Source: Bog-159 sp963738375
GTDB taxonomy: Bacteria; Acidobacteriota; Terriglobia; Bryobacterales; Bryobacteraceae
Reading direction: 5' to 3'
DNA: 64,000 bases
Assembly (NCBI GenBank): GCA_963738375.1
Contig: CAVTWL010000004.1
Coordinates: forward strand, 620,001 to 684,000
Position numbers and translations under genes: made by a program. A model generated the notes under the pieces. That model was given only the letters and a program-made list of their open reading frames with translations, was not told where the DNA came from and ran no database searches. Below are positions 1 through 10,100 of the stretch, piece after piece (within the stretch, counting starts at the first letter, position 1; each line of letters opens with the position of its first letter).

Positions 1-569
1 TCGAAAAATACCGTTACCGTATTGTTTTCGGCATCGGTGATCTCCACGATTTCCACCGGCCGGTTCTCGAAGAAATCGGAACCCTTGGATTCAAAGGTCA
101 ACCCCGTCTCCCCCAACCGCTGCCGCAAAATATAGAAGATGTTACGCAGCGTTCCGGTTTTGTACTGTTGCAACACCGTATCGGCCAACGGCCGCGCCCC
201 GCGAAAAGTCACCTCGTAGCCCGCGCCCTCCCCGAGGAAAATAACATCGTCCTGCTTCTTGAGCTCCAGATCTTCCGGCTTTCGTCCACGCGCCTCTCGA
301 ATGCGCACGGCGGGGAACCCGCTTTCCTTGGTTTCCGACGGCTGCAAATAGTGTGTATAGGTGGCGTCCGTCGCCATTCCCGATACTTTGTTGTTGTAAG
401 ACGCGTAAATTCTGCCCGTCTCCACGCGATTCTGCATGGTCAGGTAAGCCTGCCCGCCCAGCGCCGCCACCGCCTCATCGATCACTCGCTTGGCTCGCTG
501 CTCACTCGTTTCGGCATGCGCAGCCGCGGCCATGCCGCCCGCCACCAGCGCCACCCAAAATATCTTCAT
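1..569 (-). CDS. Secreted LolA-like (outer-membrane lipoprotein-sorting-like) protein, 3' end outside window
   Basis: The reading frame runs off the window edge, so about 189 N-terminal residues are visible. It begins with a signal peptide (MKIFWVALVAGG... ending near AHA, residues 1-19) and is then a soluble periplasmic-type protein. The segment VIDEAVAALGG resembles the start of the LolA-like domain fused to the upstream M16 gene (ERAQKAVGG), which suggests a related beta-sheet fold. The start ATG overlaps the upstream stop as ATGA, so it is translationally coupled to the two M16 genes. The function is not known; a role in cell-envelope handling is inferred from its neighbours only. Confidence 0.65.
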   Translation of the reverse strand, partial: MKIFWVALVAGGMAAAAHAETSEQRAKRVIDEAVAALGGQAYLTMQNRVETGRIYASYNNKVSGMATDATYTHYLQPSETKESGFPAVRIREARGRKPEDLELKKQDDVIFLGEGAGYEVTFRGARPLADTVLQQYKTGTLRNIFYILRQRLGETGLTFESKGSDFFENRPVEIVEITDAENNTVTVFF

Positions 570-2696
570 GGCTTCTTGCTCAGGTCCTCAGCCTTCAACC
601 CGGTGTTCAGCTTGATCGTTTGCACCACCAGGTCCGCGTATTTGCGCCCGTTCTGATTAATCGTCATCTGCTTCGGAACTTTGATCCCATTCACTTCCTC
701 GAAGCTGTCATAAGTTTCGTCGATGACGGGCGGCTTGCCGTTCATGGCCACGGAAGTGTACTCCACCTTGGCAGGCATTCCGGTCTTTGCGTCGATAAAC
801 AGCCGCACGGAACTTCCCTTGCCGTCCGCGATATCCAGCATCCCCTCGCCGGCCCAACTCACGGTGCGGCCCGGCAACCGGTCGCTCAGCAACAGCGGAT
901 AGAACAATCGCAGCAGCTTATCTTCCACCGGTTTCAGTTGCTCGGCCGGTAGCGGAGCTTGTCCTTGCGGACTCGCCATCCAGCCCGTTTTGCCATCCCC
1001 ATAAATCGAAACCGTCCCGAACGGCAGCGTCGTGTCTTCCCGGAAGTCCGAAGGGGCTACCCAGCGATCCATGCGCCTCAATGGTGGATCCGCCACCCGC
1101 CGCGTCCACATGCAACTCAGCCACTTCCAGCATGTCCTTTACCGCCGCCAGCTTATCGGCTCCCCCCACGGCCTTTTGCGCCCGCTCCAGCAGTTCTCTC
1201 GCCTTCGCGTCAGTACCGGCTTTGGGTTCGCTCCCCGGCTTGCTGCTCGATCCACCCGGCTCGGGGTTGGATAAATCAATGGACGAGACCGGCAGGCCCA
1301 GCGTTGCCAGAGACTTCACAAACTCGTCCGTCTTCCCCACCGCCACGATCGTCAGATCCGACGGATGCACATCCGCTTGCGCCACGCGCAGCACGTCCGC
1401 CCGCGTCACCGTCTCCAGCCCCTTTTGGTATTGGTCGATAAAATCCTTCGGATAGCCGTAATATTCGTAATTCAAAATCCGGCTCAACGTCTTCGTCTTG
1501 GTATCGAACGCAAATACGAGGCTGTTCAACGCCGATTGCCGCGCTGTCTCCAGTTCGTCCGCGGTCACTTCACCCGACCGGATCTTTTCCATCTGCTCCT
1601 GGATCGCCTTCAGCGTCTCCGGCGTCGATGCCGACTTCGTGCTCCCGCTGATCTCGAACAGGCCCGGATGATCGTAGTTCGCGCCCCAACCAGCCGAAAT
1701 CTCATACGCCAGCCCCAGTTGCGTGCGCACCCGTTGCACCAGCCTGCTCTGGAAACCGCTGCCCAGAATATCGCCCATCACTTCCAAAGCCGGAAAATTT
1801 TTATCCTTCAGTTCGCCGCCCAGGTGCCCTTCGATAAAAAACGTCTGCGTGACGTCGTCCTTCTTCGCCAGATAAATCCCCGGCTGCGCCTTCCGCCGCA
1901 CGGAGGGAAACTGTGGTACTTTTGGCTGTTCGTAATTCCATCCGCCAAATTCCTTGCTCAGCTTGGCCTTCATCTCAGCGGTCGAGAAATCGCCCCACAC
2001 CGCCATCAACAGATTCGCCGGGAAATAGTAGCGCTTATAAAACGCAATCACATCCTCGCGTTGGATCCGGTCGACTGTCGCGTATTCCAGATCCCATCCA
2101 TACGGCGTATCTTTGCCGTAGACGATGTCCGTGAATTCCCGCTCCGCGATGCTATGTGCGTCGTCATTCCGTCTCGCGATCCCGCTGCGAATCTCCGACT
2201 TCGCCAGGTCGATCTTCTCTTGCCGGAATTCAGGCTGCGTTAGGAGATCCTTAAATACCCCAAGCACTTCATCGGTGTTTTCCTTCATGGCGGAAAACGA
2301 AACCGACCCGCTGGTCTCGCCGATATCGCTTTCTACCGAGGCTGCGATGTTCTCCAATTCCTCATCGATCTGGTCGCCCGTCTTGCTCGGCGTACCACCG
2401 GAACGCAGCACCGTCCCGGTCACCGTCGCCAGGCCCACCTTCTCATGAGGATCGAAAAGATTGCCCGTCCGCACCCGTACCGACCCGCTTACAATCGGCA
2501 GTTCGTGATCCTCAAGCAGGAACACCTTCATCCCGTTCGGCAACACGTACGTCGTTACGTCGGGTATGGGAATCTTCTTCAGCGGAGGAAACTTTAAGGC
2601 CCGGTAAACCGCCGGCGTATTCGGAATCGCCGCCGGACCCACGCTCTGCCCATACGCGGCCGTTGCCACAGCCAGGAAATACGCTGCCCTTCTCAT
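566..2696 (-). CDS. Inactive M16 peptidase subunit fused to a LolA-like C-terminal domain (one frame break)
   Basis: Zinc-protease-family (M16B) protein with a signal peptide (MRRAAYFLAVATAAYG). The first M16 lobe follows LPNGMKVFLLEDHELPIVS but has GLATVTGTVLRSGGT where active enzymes carry HxxEH, so the zinc site is missing. This is the non-catalytic partner of the M16 gene just upstream. After about residue 505 a linker rich in Ser, Gly and Pro leads to a domain starting RAQKAVGGADKL, which continues in another frame as DFREDTTLPFG to the stop at 566. The break lies between about 1040 and 1110. The start overlaps the upstream stop by 4 bp (ATGA), which fixes it at 2696. Confidence 0.8.
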
Positions 2697-4195
2697 TGCG
2701 CGCCTCCCGCGGCCGCCTTCGGTGCGGCCAGAAACGCCACCGTCCGCTTCTCCGGCACGAAACACTCCCTCGCCACCCGCTGCACATCGTCCGCGGTAAT
2801 CCGGTCTAACTCATCGAGCGACGTAAAGACTTTGCGCCAATCGCCATAAACAGCGTGATACTCCGTCAGCAATCCAGCCAGTCCGGAGTTACTGTCCAAC
2901 CTTCGGATCAGACTCGCTCGCGTCTTGGTCTTTACCCGTGCCAGCGTTGCCGCATCCACTTTCTCCGCTTTAAACTTCTCCAGCAATTCGTCAAACCCCT
3001 TCTCGTTCTCCGCCGCGGTGTGTCCCGCCGCCGGCGCCAGAAAGAACAGAAACAGGTTCGGATACTTGCCCCCCGGAAATGTATCGTCCGCCTCGGCCTC
3101 AACCGCAATCTGTTTGTCGCGCACCAGACTCTTGTACATCAGTCCGGTCCGCCCGCTCGAAAGCACGCTGCTGATCACATCGAAAACCGGATCTTCCTTG
3201 CTGAATTCGTCCGGCCGCTTATATCCAATCACTAACAAGGGCTGGCTGGGCGATTGAACCACCGCCTGCTTCGGCCCTTCCTGCGCAGGCTCGGAAGTGT
3301 GCAGCAGAGGCGGCAAGGGCCGCGATGGCATCGGCCCGAAGTATTTCTCCGCCAGCCGGCGCGCCTCCGCCGGGTTCACATCCCCGGCAATTCCCAGTGT
3401 GATGTTCCCCGGCACGTAGTACTCATGAAAGAACCGCCACGCATCCGAGCGCCGCAGATGAGTCACATCGCTCGGCCAACCCGTCCCCATCACGCGATAC
3501 GGAAACGCCGCGAACGCCGTAGCCAGAAAAGTCTGTAGTAACTTGCCTTGCGGTTCCGACTCCACGCGCATCCGGTATTCTTCCATCACCACGTCCCGCT
3601 CTTTGTAAAACTCGCGAAACACGGGCTGAATAAACCGCTGCGATTCCAATAGGAACCAAAGCTCCAACCGGTTCGACGGCAGGCTGTAATAATACTCCGT
3701 GGAGTCCCACGACGTCTGCGCGTTCATGCCCTCGCCGCCGTTCTGCTCGATAATCCTTGGATACAGATTTGGCTCCACGAATGCGTTGGCCTTCTCTTCC
3801 GCGCTCTTCAGTTCTCCTTCCAGCGCCGCGACCTTCAAGGGGTCCGCCTTCATGCCTTTATTCCGCTCCGCGTCCAACCGGTCGTAAACCTCCTCTACGT
3901 GATCGATAGCTTTCTTCTCTTCCGGCCAGTTCTTGCTCCCAATGCTCTCGGTCCCCTTGAACGCCATGTGTTCGAACATGTGAGCGATCCCGGTCGCTCC
4001 GGAGGGATCGTCGACTGAGCCTGCGTTTACGTAAGTATGGAACGACACAACCGGCGCCTCGTGTCTCTCCACCACGATGAAATGCAGTCCGTTGGAAAGC
4101 GTAAACTCTGTTACTTTTTTCTCAAAATCTTTAAGGCTTTGTGCGCTAACCATCAGCGGAAGCAGGAAAAATAAGAGAGATCGGTGTGTCCGCAT
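2693..4195 (-). CDS. M16B family zinc metallopeptidase, catalytic subunit
   Basis: A 500-residue protein with a signal peptide (MRTHRSLLFFLLPLMVSAQS), so periplasmic or outer-membrane facing. The M16 signature HMFEHMAF (HxxEH) supplies two zinc histidines and the catalytic Glu in the first lobe; the second, inactive lobe has the usual conserved core (RMDSNSGL-like RRLDSNSGLAGLL). Together with the downstream HxxEH-less protein it forms the typical two-gene heterodimer of bacterial M16B enzymes. The order active, inactive, LolA-like, with 4-bp overlaps, shows one operon. The substrate is unknown. Confidence 0.88.
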   Translation of the reverse strand: MRTHRSLLFFLLPLMVSAQSLKDFEKKVTEFTLSNGLHFIVVERHEAPVVSFHTYVNAGSVDDPSGATGIAHMFEHMAFKGTESIGSKNWPEEKKAIDHVEEVYDRLDAERNKGMKADPLKVAALEGELKSAEEKANAFVEPNLYPRIIEQNGGEGMNAQTSWDSTEYYYSLPSNRLELWFLLESQRFIQPVFREFYKERDVVMEEYRMRVESEPQGKLLQTFLATAFAAFPYRVMGTGWPSDVTHLRRSDAWRFFHEYYVPGNITLGIAGDVNPAEARRLAEKYFGPMPSRPLPPLLHTSEPAQEGPKQAVVQSPSQPLLVIGYKRPDEFSKEDPVFDVISSVLSSGRTGLMYKSLVRDKQIAVEAEADDTFPGGKYPNLFLFFLAPAAGHTAAENEKGFDELLEKFKAEKVDAATLARVKTKTRASLIRRLDSNSGLAGLLTEYHAVYGDWRKVFTSLDELDRITADDVQRVARECFVPEKRTVAFLAAPKAAAGGAQ

Positions 4196-4283
4196 GTCTA
4201 TCTTTCGACGTTACCAGATTGGCCTGAGCCGGTGGGTTTGTGCATGACTTGGCTCTGTTTCCACATGCTATGCTGGCTTGCGG

Positions 4284-5699
4284 ATGTTCAGCCGCCAACG
4301 CCGTCAAGCCCGCTTCATTTTCGGCTTCTCCGACATCCTCCTCATCGCCGTTGCCTTTTACGGCGCCTACCAGACTCGCAGCCTCCTCCATCTGGATCGC
4401 GCTTTTTACCTCATCCCCCCTGTACAAGCTCTCATGCTCGGCTTCTCCATGGTTGCGTGGCCTCTCGGCGGATTGTGGCTCGGCGTCTATGAACGCCTCG
4501 ATGCCGGCGACCCCCGCGTCATCCTCCGTGATTCTTTCCGGCAATGCGCCTACGCCGCCGTCGCCCTCATCCTGTTCGAATTCACCCTTCGCCTCGACCT
4601 CAGCCGGCCATTTCTCGCTCTCTTCATCGGCTACGCCTGGACCCTTCTGTTCCTCTTTCGCCTCTTCTCCGGACGTATGGCCGGAGCCATCCGCCGCGAG
4701 TTCGGCAGCCCCCACTACGTAATGGTCGCGGGCACCGGCGAGCGCGCCCGCAAGCTCGGCGAAACCCTGGAACGCTCCGCCCACTATGGCGTGCAACTCA
4801 CTGGCTTCCTCGCGCTCGGCCCCGCCCCCGGGCCCTCCGAAATTGTTCTCCAATCCGCCTACAAGGTTTACCCGCTCAGCGATCTCCGCCAATTGCTCTG
4901 CGACCACGTCATCGATGAGATCGTCTTCTCCGTTGGCAGCGAAACGCTCTCCCGCCTGGAAGATGTCTTCCTCCTCTGCGATGAAGAAGGCGTCCGCACC
5001 CGGGTCGCCGTCGATTTCTTCCCCCACGTCAACAGCGAGGTCTACCTTGAGCGTCTCGGCTTCATCCCCCTGCTTACCTTCTCCGCCGCCCCCCATGACG
5101 AAATCCGCCTGCTCCTCAAGCGCGCCACCGACGTCGTCTTGGCCGCCGCTGCCATCCTCGTTCTCCTTCCTTTCATGATCTCCGTCGCTCTCCTCGTTCG
5201 GCTGACTTCCCCCGGTCCCGCCATCTTCAGACAGGTGCGCTGCGGCTTGAACGGGCGCCGCTTCCTGTTCTTCAAATTCCGCTCCATGTGCGATGGAGCC
5301 GAGCAGATGAAAGCGGAAGTCATGCACCTCAGCACCCGCAAAACCGCCACCAAAATCCCTGACGACCCCCGCCTCACCAAAATCGGCCGTTATTTGCGCA
5401 AGTTCTCCATCGACGAATGGCCGCAGCTTTGGAATGTCCTGAAAGGCGATATGTCGTTGGTCGGCCCGCGTCCCGCCATTCCCGGCGAGGTCGAGCAATA
5501 CCAAACCTGGCAGCGCCGCCGTCTGCGCATGCGCCCCGGCCTGACCTGTCTCTGGGCTGTCAGCGGACGCGATAACCTCGACTTTGAAACCTGGATGCGC
5601 CTGGACATGCAGTACATTGATAACTGGTCCTTGGCGCTCGACTGGAAAATCATCCTCCGTACCATTCCCAGAGTCCTCACCGGCCACGGAGCCAACTGA
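4284..5699 (+). CDS. Exopolysaccharide polyprenyl glycosylphosphotransferase (WbaP/WcaJ type)
   Basis: Transfers a sugar-1-phosphate from a nucleotide sugar to undecaprenyl phosphate, the first membrane step of polysaccharide assembly. About five hydrophobic segments lie in the first 130 residues, followed by a Rossmann-like middle region (YVMVAGTGERARKLGE). The C-terminal catalytic domain starts with a membrane helix near residue 275 (DVVLAAAAILVLLPF). It carries the family signatures FRQVRCGLNGRRF, KFRSM, LRKFSIDEWPQLWNVLKG, MSLVGPRPA and RPGLTCLWAVSGR. Length (about 472) is normal. A TTG six bases upstream (4278) is an alternative start. It is divergent from the M16 operon. Confidence 0.9.
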   Translation: MFSRQRRQARFIFGFSDILLIAVAFYGAYQTRSLLHLDRAFYLIPPVQALMLGFSMVAWPLGGLWLGVYERLDAGDPRVILRDSFRQCAYAAVALILFEFTLRLDLSRPFLALFIGYAWTLLFLFRLFSGRMAGAIRREFGSPHYVMVAGTGERARKLGETLERSAHYGVQLTGFLALGPAPGPSEIVLQSAYKVYPLSDLRQLLCDHVIDEIVFSVGSETLSRLEDVFLLCDEEGVRTRVAVDFFPHVNSEVYLERLGFIPLLTFSAAPHDEIRLLLKRATDVVLAAAAILVLLPFMISVALLVRLTSPGPAIFRQVRCGLNGRRFLFFKFRSMCDGAEQMKAEVMHLSTRKTATKIPDDPRLTKIGRYLRKFSIDEWPQLWNVLKGDMSLVGPRPAIPGEVEQYQTWQRRRLRMRPGLTCLWAVSGRDNLDFETWMRLDMQYIDNWSLALDWKIILRTIPRVLTGHGAN

Positions 5700-5716
5700 C
5701 CGGCGGAAAGAAAATC

Positions 5717-6331
5717 ATGCATCTCTTACCAGAACAAGACGAAGTCGTCCGCGTCCTGCGCGATACCGGCGCTCTGCGCGACGGCCATTTTGAATACACC
5801 AACGGCCTGCACTCCAACGAGTATCTGCAGGTGCCCCTCGCCATGCGTTACTACCAGCACGCCCGCATGCTCAGCGTGGGCCTCAGCCGTCTGTTGCGCG
5901 AAAACTCCGAGATCCGCGCCATCATCCCGGACCTTTCCATCGTGACCCCCGCCAACGGCGGCCTCCCGGTCGCCTACGGCGTTTGCGAAGCCTTGCGCGC
6001 CAAACAGGTTTATTGGGCGGAAAGGGAGGAAAGCGGCCAGCCCATGCGCTTCCGCCAGTTTCTGGAGCAGCACCCCGGCGAACAGGTGGTCCTCGTCGAC
6101 GACCTTCTCCGCTCCGGCCGCAACCTGCAAGAGATGAAAGACCTGCTCGAAGCTCGCGGCGCGCGCGTGGTGGCGATGGCCGTCATCGTCTACCAGCCCA
6201 ATCCGCGCACCCGTGATTTCGGCAACTTGCCGCTCTACTACCTGGCCAAGCTGGATGCCAGCTATTACGCCGACGCCGCGCACTGCGACCTCTGTAAGGC
6301 CGGCGTACCAGTTCAAAAAGTCTGGGTGTAG
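5717..6331 (+). CDS. Orotate phosphoribosyltransferase-like protein
   Basis: Type I phosphoribosyltransferase fold, 204 residues. The PRPP-binding signature is VVLVDDLLRSGRNL (residues about 122-135), and TPANGGLPVAYG with AKQVYWAERE matches the PyrE core. The first 40 residues (GALRDGHFEYTNGLHSNEYL) align with the substrate hood of orotate enzymes. It ends with AAHCDLCKAGVPV, a short Cys pair seen in many PyrE-like paralogues. It lies 17 bp after the sugar transferase and may be cotranscribed. Whether the base is orotate cannot be read from sequence alone. Confidence 0.75.
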   Translation: MHLLPEQDEVVRVLRDTGALRDGHFEYTNGLHSNEYLQVPLAMRYYQHARMLSVGLSRLLRENSEIRAIIPDLSIVTPANGGLPVAYGVCEALRAKQVYWAEREESGQPMRFRQFLEQHPGEQVVLVDDLLRSGRNLQEMKDLLEARGARVVAMAVIVYQPNPRTRDFGNLPLYYLAKLDASYYADAAHCDLCKAGVPVQKVWV

Positions 6332-7079
6332 CTAAACCCGGTTGATCAGGCTCGCCACGTATCCCGCGCCGAAGCCGTTATCGATATTGACCACCGTCAC
6401 GTTACTGGCGCAACTGTTCAGCATGCCCAGCAGCGCCGCCAGGCCGTTAAAGCTCGCGCCGTAACCGATGCTGGTCGGTACCGCGATTACCGGGCAGGAC
6501 ACCAATCCGCCTACCGCGCTCGGCAAAGCGCCTTCCATGCCCGCGCAAACCACCACCACCTGCGCTTCGGTCAGCCGCGCCGCATGGCTCATCAGCCGGT
6601 GAATGCCGGCCACTCCGACGTCGTGAATGGCATCCACCTCATTGCCCATCACCTCCGCTGTGACGCGCGCCTCTTCCGCCACGAAAATATCGCTCGTGCC
6701 GGCGCACACCACCGCGATCTTTCCCTTTCCCCGCACGGTCTTGTCTCGCCAGAAACGCACCGCGCCGGACAACGGAAAGTACTCGGCATCCGGGAATCGG
6801 GCGCTCACCCGTGCAGCCGTCTCTGAATCCGTCCGCGTAATCAGTACGTTTCGCGAATTCTCCAGCAAGCTTCCCGTGATCGCCAGCGATCTGGTCCGCC
6901 GTCTTGCCCTTGCCGAAAATCACCTCCGGCATGCCGTGTCGCAAGGCTCGATGATGATCCACCTTGGCGAAGCCGAGGTCTTCAAAGGGCATGTGGCGCA
7001 GCCGGTGCAGCGCGCTGTCTACTTCCACCGCGCCGTCGCGCACCTGCTCGAACAACTTCCGGAGCTGCTCCTCGTCCAT
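6332..7079 (-). CDS. larB: LarB, nickel-pincer cofactor biosynthesis carboxylase (one frame break)
   Basis: LarB carboxylates and hydrolyses nicotinic acid adenine dinucleotide to start nickel-pincer nucleotide synthesis. The N-terminal part (EEQLRKLFEQV, then GFAKVDHHRALRHGMPEVIFG) is in one frame. The C-terminal PurE-like part (SRNVLITRTD, VCAGTSDIFVAEEA, DVGVAGIHRL, VCAGMEGALPSAVGGL) follows in another, with the break near 6868-6872. The rejoined length of about 248 residues matches LarB. It ends directly against the convergent phosphoribosyltransferase. No larC or larE is in the window, so cofactor synthesis cannot be claimed from this region alone. Confidence 0.82.
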
Positions 7080-7121
7080 ACGGCCAGAATAACAGCCCCT
7101 GCCGTTAGCCTGCGGCGGCGC

Positions 7122-10100
7122 TTAGAAAATGAACTTTGCGCCAAGCTGCAGAATGCGTGGATTGTGAGCGCCCGCCGGCCGCAGGAAGTTGTTGTTCGCG
7201 TAGCAGCTCGCATCGCCCGCCGAATTGTCCGCCCCGAAGCAGCTCGTGCCACCGTTAACTCCGTTCCACTGCGTGTGGTTAAACACGTTGTACCCCTCGG
7301 CCCGGAACTCTACTGCGCGCGCTTCGCTCTGCCCCAGTACGAAATGCTTGAACAGTCCCATGTCAAAATTCGTGCGCTGCGGGTTGTTCAGCGAATTCCG
7401 TCCCACCGTGCCGAAGCTCAGGCCCTGCGGCGCGGCGTAGGCGCCCGGGTTGAATAACAGCGGTCCCGCGACTCCCGCCGGGCTTGTCGACAGCGCCGGC
7501 AAAGCGTTCGGGTTTCCGATTTGATCGAGATACGACCCAATGCCGGTGCCGTTTCCGACTCCCGCATTGAACAACCCATCGACTACGCTGAAGGGCGTGC
7601 CGGTCTGGAATGTCGTGATACCGGATATCTGCCATCCGCCGAATAACGTGTGCGTCAAACCGTGCCCGGAGAAAATTGGCAAATCGTACACGTAGCCGAG
7701 ATTCAGCAACTGCCGCTGATCGAAATTCGAACTGGCGCGCGTCAGCCCCAGATCGTATGCGTTCACGAAATTACCGTCATAACGGTCCGAGGAATTGTCC
7801 AGCGAGTGGCTCCACGTGTATGCCAGATCCACGCTCAACTTACCAACGTGCCGGTGTGCGGAAACCTGCAAAGCGTTATAGATCGAATTGGCCTGCGGCT
7901 CCAGAGAAGTAATCGAACCGTAGCCCTGGTATGGCCTGTAAGGGTTCGGATCGTTGCCGCAAGCGACCGCAAATTGATTCCCGGCGGCGCCGGTCGGAAC
8001 CACGCCATTTACCGTCCCGTTGTTGCAATCGTTGCTGGTCATCGCCTGTCCGGCGGGATAGGGATTTTGTGAAGGACTGATCGGATAAAGCTGGTTGATA
8101 TCGCGCTGCAGCGAAAGGTGCGTGCCCTTGCTTCCCACGTAAGCTACGGTCATCACCGTCTCTTTGGCAAGTTCGCGCTGGATGTTCACATTCCACTGCT
8201 GCACGTAAGGCCAGATCGCCTGCGTCGGGATCGACGTTACGCCCAGCGGGAAAAGCACCCCGCCGCCGCCGATATTCGTGTAGCCGGCGATATTGTATTG
8301 CGTCGAGCTCACCACGTAAGGCGCGCTGCCTTCGAGCGATTCGGTGTTCCCCTCGTTGCCGTTCGTGTGTTCGTAGAAGATGCCATATCCCGCCCGGATC
8401 GACGTCTTGCCGTTACCGAACGGATCGAATGCGAAGCCAAGCCTCGGCGCTGGATTAAACAGGTGCCCCTTCATGCAACTGGCCGGAACTCCCCCCACCC
8501 CGCATTGCACCAGTCCCGTATAAGGATTGCCGCTACCCGGAATAATCGCCCCTTCTTGCCCCGTCACCGCGCCGGTCGTATCCAGTTGCGGAGCGGCGGC
8601 CAGTTGGTAGGCCCCCGGCTCGAAGTTGTAAGCGTGATGGTACTTCTCGTAGTAAGTCCCGAATAAGCTCAACCGCAAACCGAGGTTCAGGGTCAGCCGC
8701 TTCGTGATGTGCCAATCGTCTTGGAAGTAAGGCTCGACTATCTTGTAGCGGTTGTAGTACTTGACCTTCTGGTTGGTTTGGCTGAAGTTCGCAATCTGCC
8801 CGGTCAGGAAATCCGCAAACGCGTTGCCCGTCGAGATCGCCGAGTCCGTGTTATCGAATCCTAAAATCCCCTGAATGTACGGGCTATTGAATTCGTTTTT
8901 TTCCGCCGCCACCACATACGCGCCGAGATAAAGGTTGTGGCCGCCAACGATCTTGGTCATCTGATCTTTGTAAGTGTAGGTCGGATTGGCGTTGTTCCAC
9001 GGGAAATAGCCCGTATCCAGCGAAAACCCGCCCGTGTCGTAACCCACGCCGCCGGCGACTCCCACGGCCGGCATCAGTCCGCCAAAGCCATTGTTATAAA
9101 GACCGGTCATGGTCATGTCCGCCGGCCTCGCCACCGGTCCGATCGCATTCAGAAAGATATGATCGGTCGTATAGCTGAATGTAAATTCGTTCAACAGCGT
9201 GGGGGTAACATTCGCCGTCAGGTTCGCCACCAGGCTCACGCCAGGGCCGACAAAGTTCGTCTGCACCGTCGGGAACGATGCCCCGTTTCCCCATTCTGGC
9301 GTCGGCTCTATCTGGCTCCATGAATCGTGAATGAACCGGAAGAAAAAGCGCAGCTTGTCGTTGAAATTCTGATCGATCCGGAACAGTTCCTCATGCCAGT
9401 GTGTCGGCAGGGCGGGGGACGAGTTGTAATAGTTGTTCGCCTGGTTGGGCAGTGGCAGAAGCGTCAGCAGATCTTTCGCGTTTTGATCCACCGGAACCGT
9501 GTTGTTCGGATAGTAGCTGCCCGTGATGGGATTGACCGGACAATCGGGATAGTTCGCCGTGTCCACCATCGAAGCAAGGTTCGCCGCTGGGCATACGTCC
9601 GAAAAGTTTCCCGCCCGCTCCTGTGCCGATGGTACTTGCTGGTTGAATGTCCCGCCTGGCACGAGCTCCCGCCGTACTTCCTCCGAAAAGAAAAAGAACG
9701 TCTTCGTTTTGCTGGTGTTGTAAACGTGCGGAATGAACACCGGCCCGCCGATCGTCCCGCCGAAATCGTTCTTCCTGTATTCGGGCACCGATGTCTCGAA
9801 GAAATTGCGGGCGTTGAAATCGTCGTTCCTTACGAATTCGAAGACATCGCCATGAAAATCCTTGGTGCCCGATTTCGTTACCGTCTCCACCGTTCCCGAG
9901 CCGTTCCGGCCGTATTGCGCCCCGTAGTTCGAAGTCAGCACGCGAACCTCGGCAATGGCGTCCACGTTGGGATAAACATTCAACGTCCCATTGCTTCCGT
10001 TGTCCATGTTGTCGCCGCCATCGATCTCCCAGTTGTTGTATTCCGTGCGCCCGCCATTCACGCTCATGGCCACGCTGCCCGCGATGCCCACTGTCCCTTC

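Noticed and set aside
4146..5687. A 513-codon open frame on the minus strand
   Set aside because: It lies wholly opposite the sugar transferase, is Glu/Gly/Ala-rich without domains, and results from the GC bias of the plus-strand gene.
5726..6316. A 196-codon minus-strand frame
   Set aside because: Mirror of the phosphoribosyltransferase with no start signals or similarity.
6332..7079. PurE (AIR carboxylase)
   Set aside because: The C-terminal half is PurE-like, but the N-terminal KVDHHRALRHGMPEVIFG region is specific to LarB.
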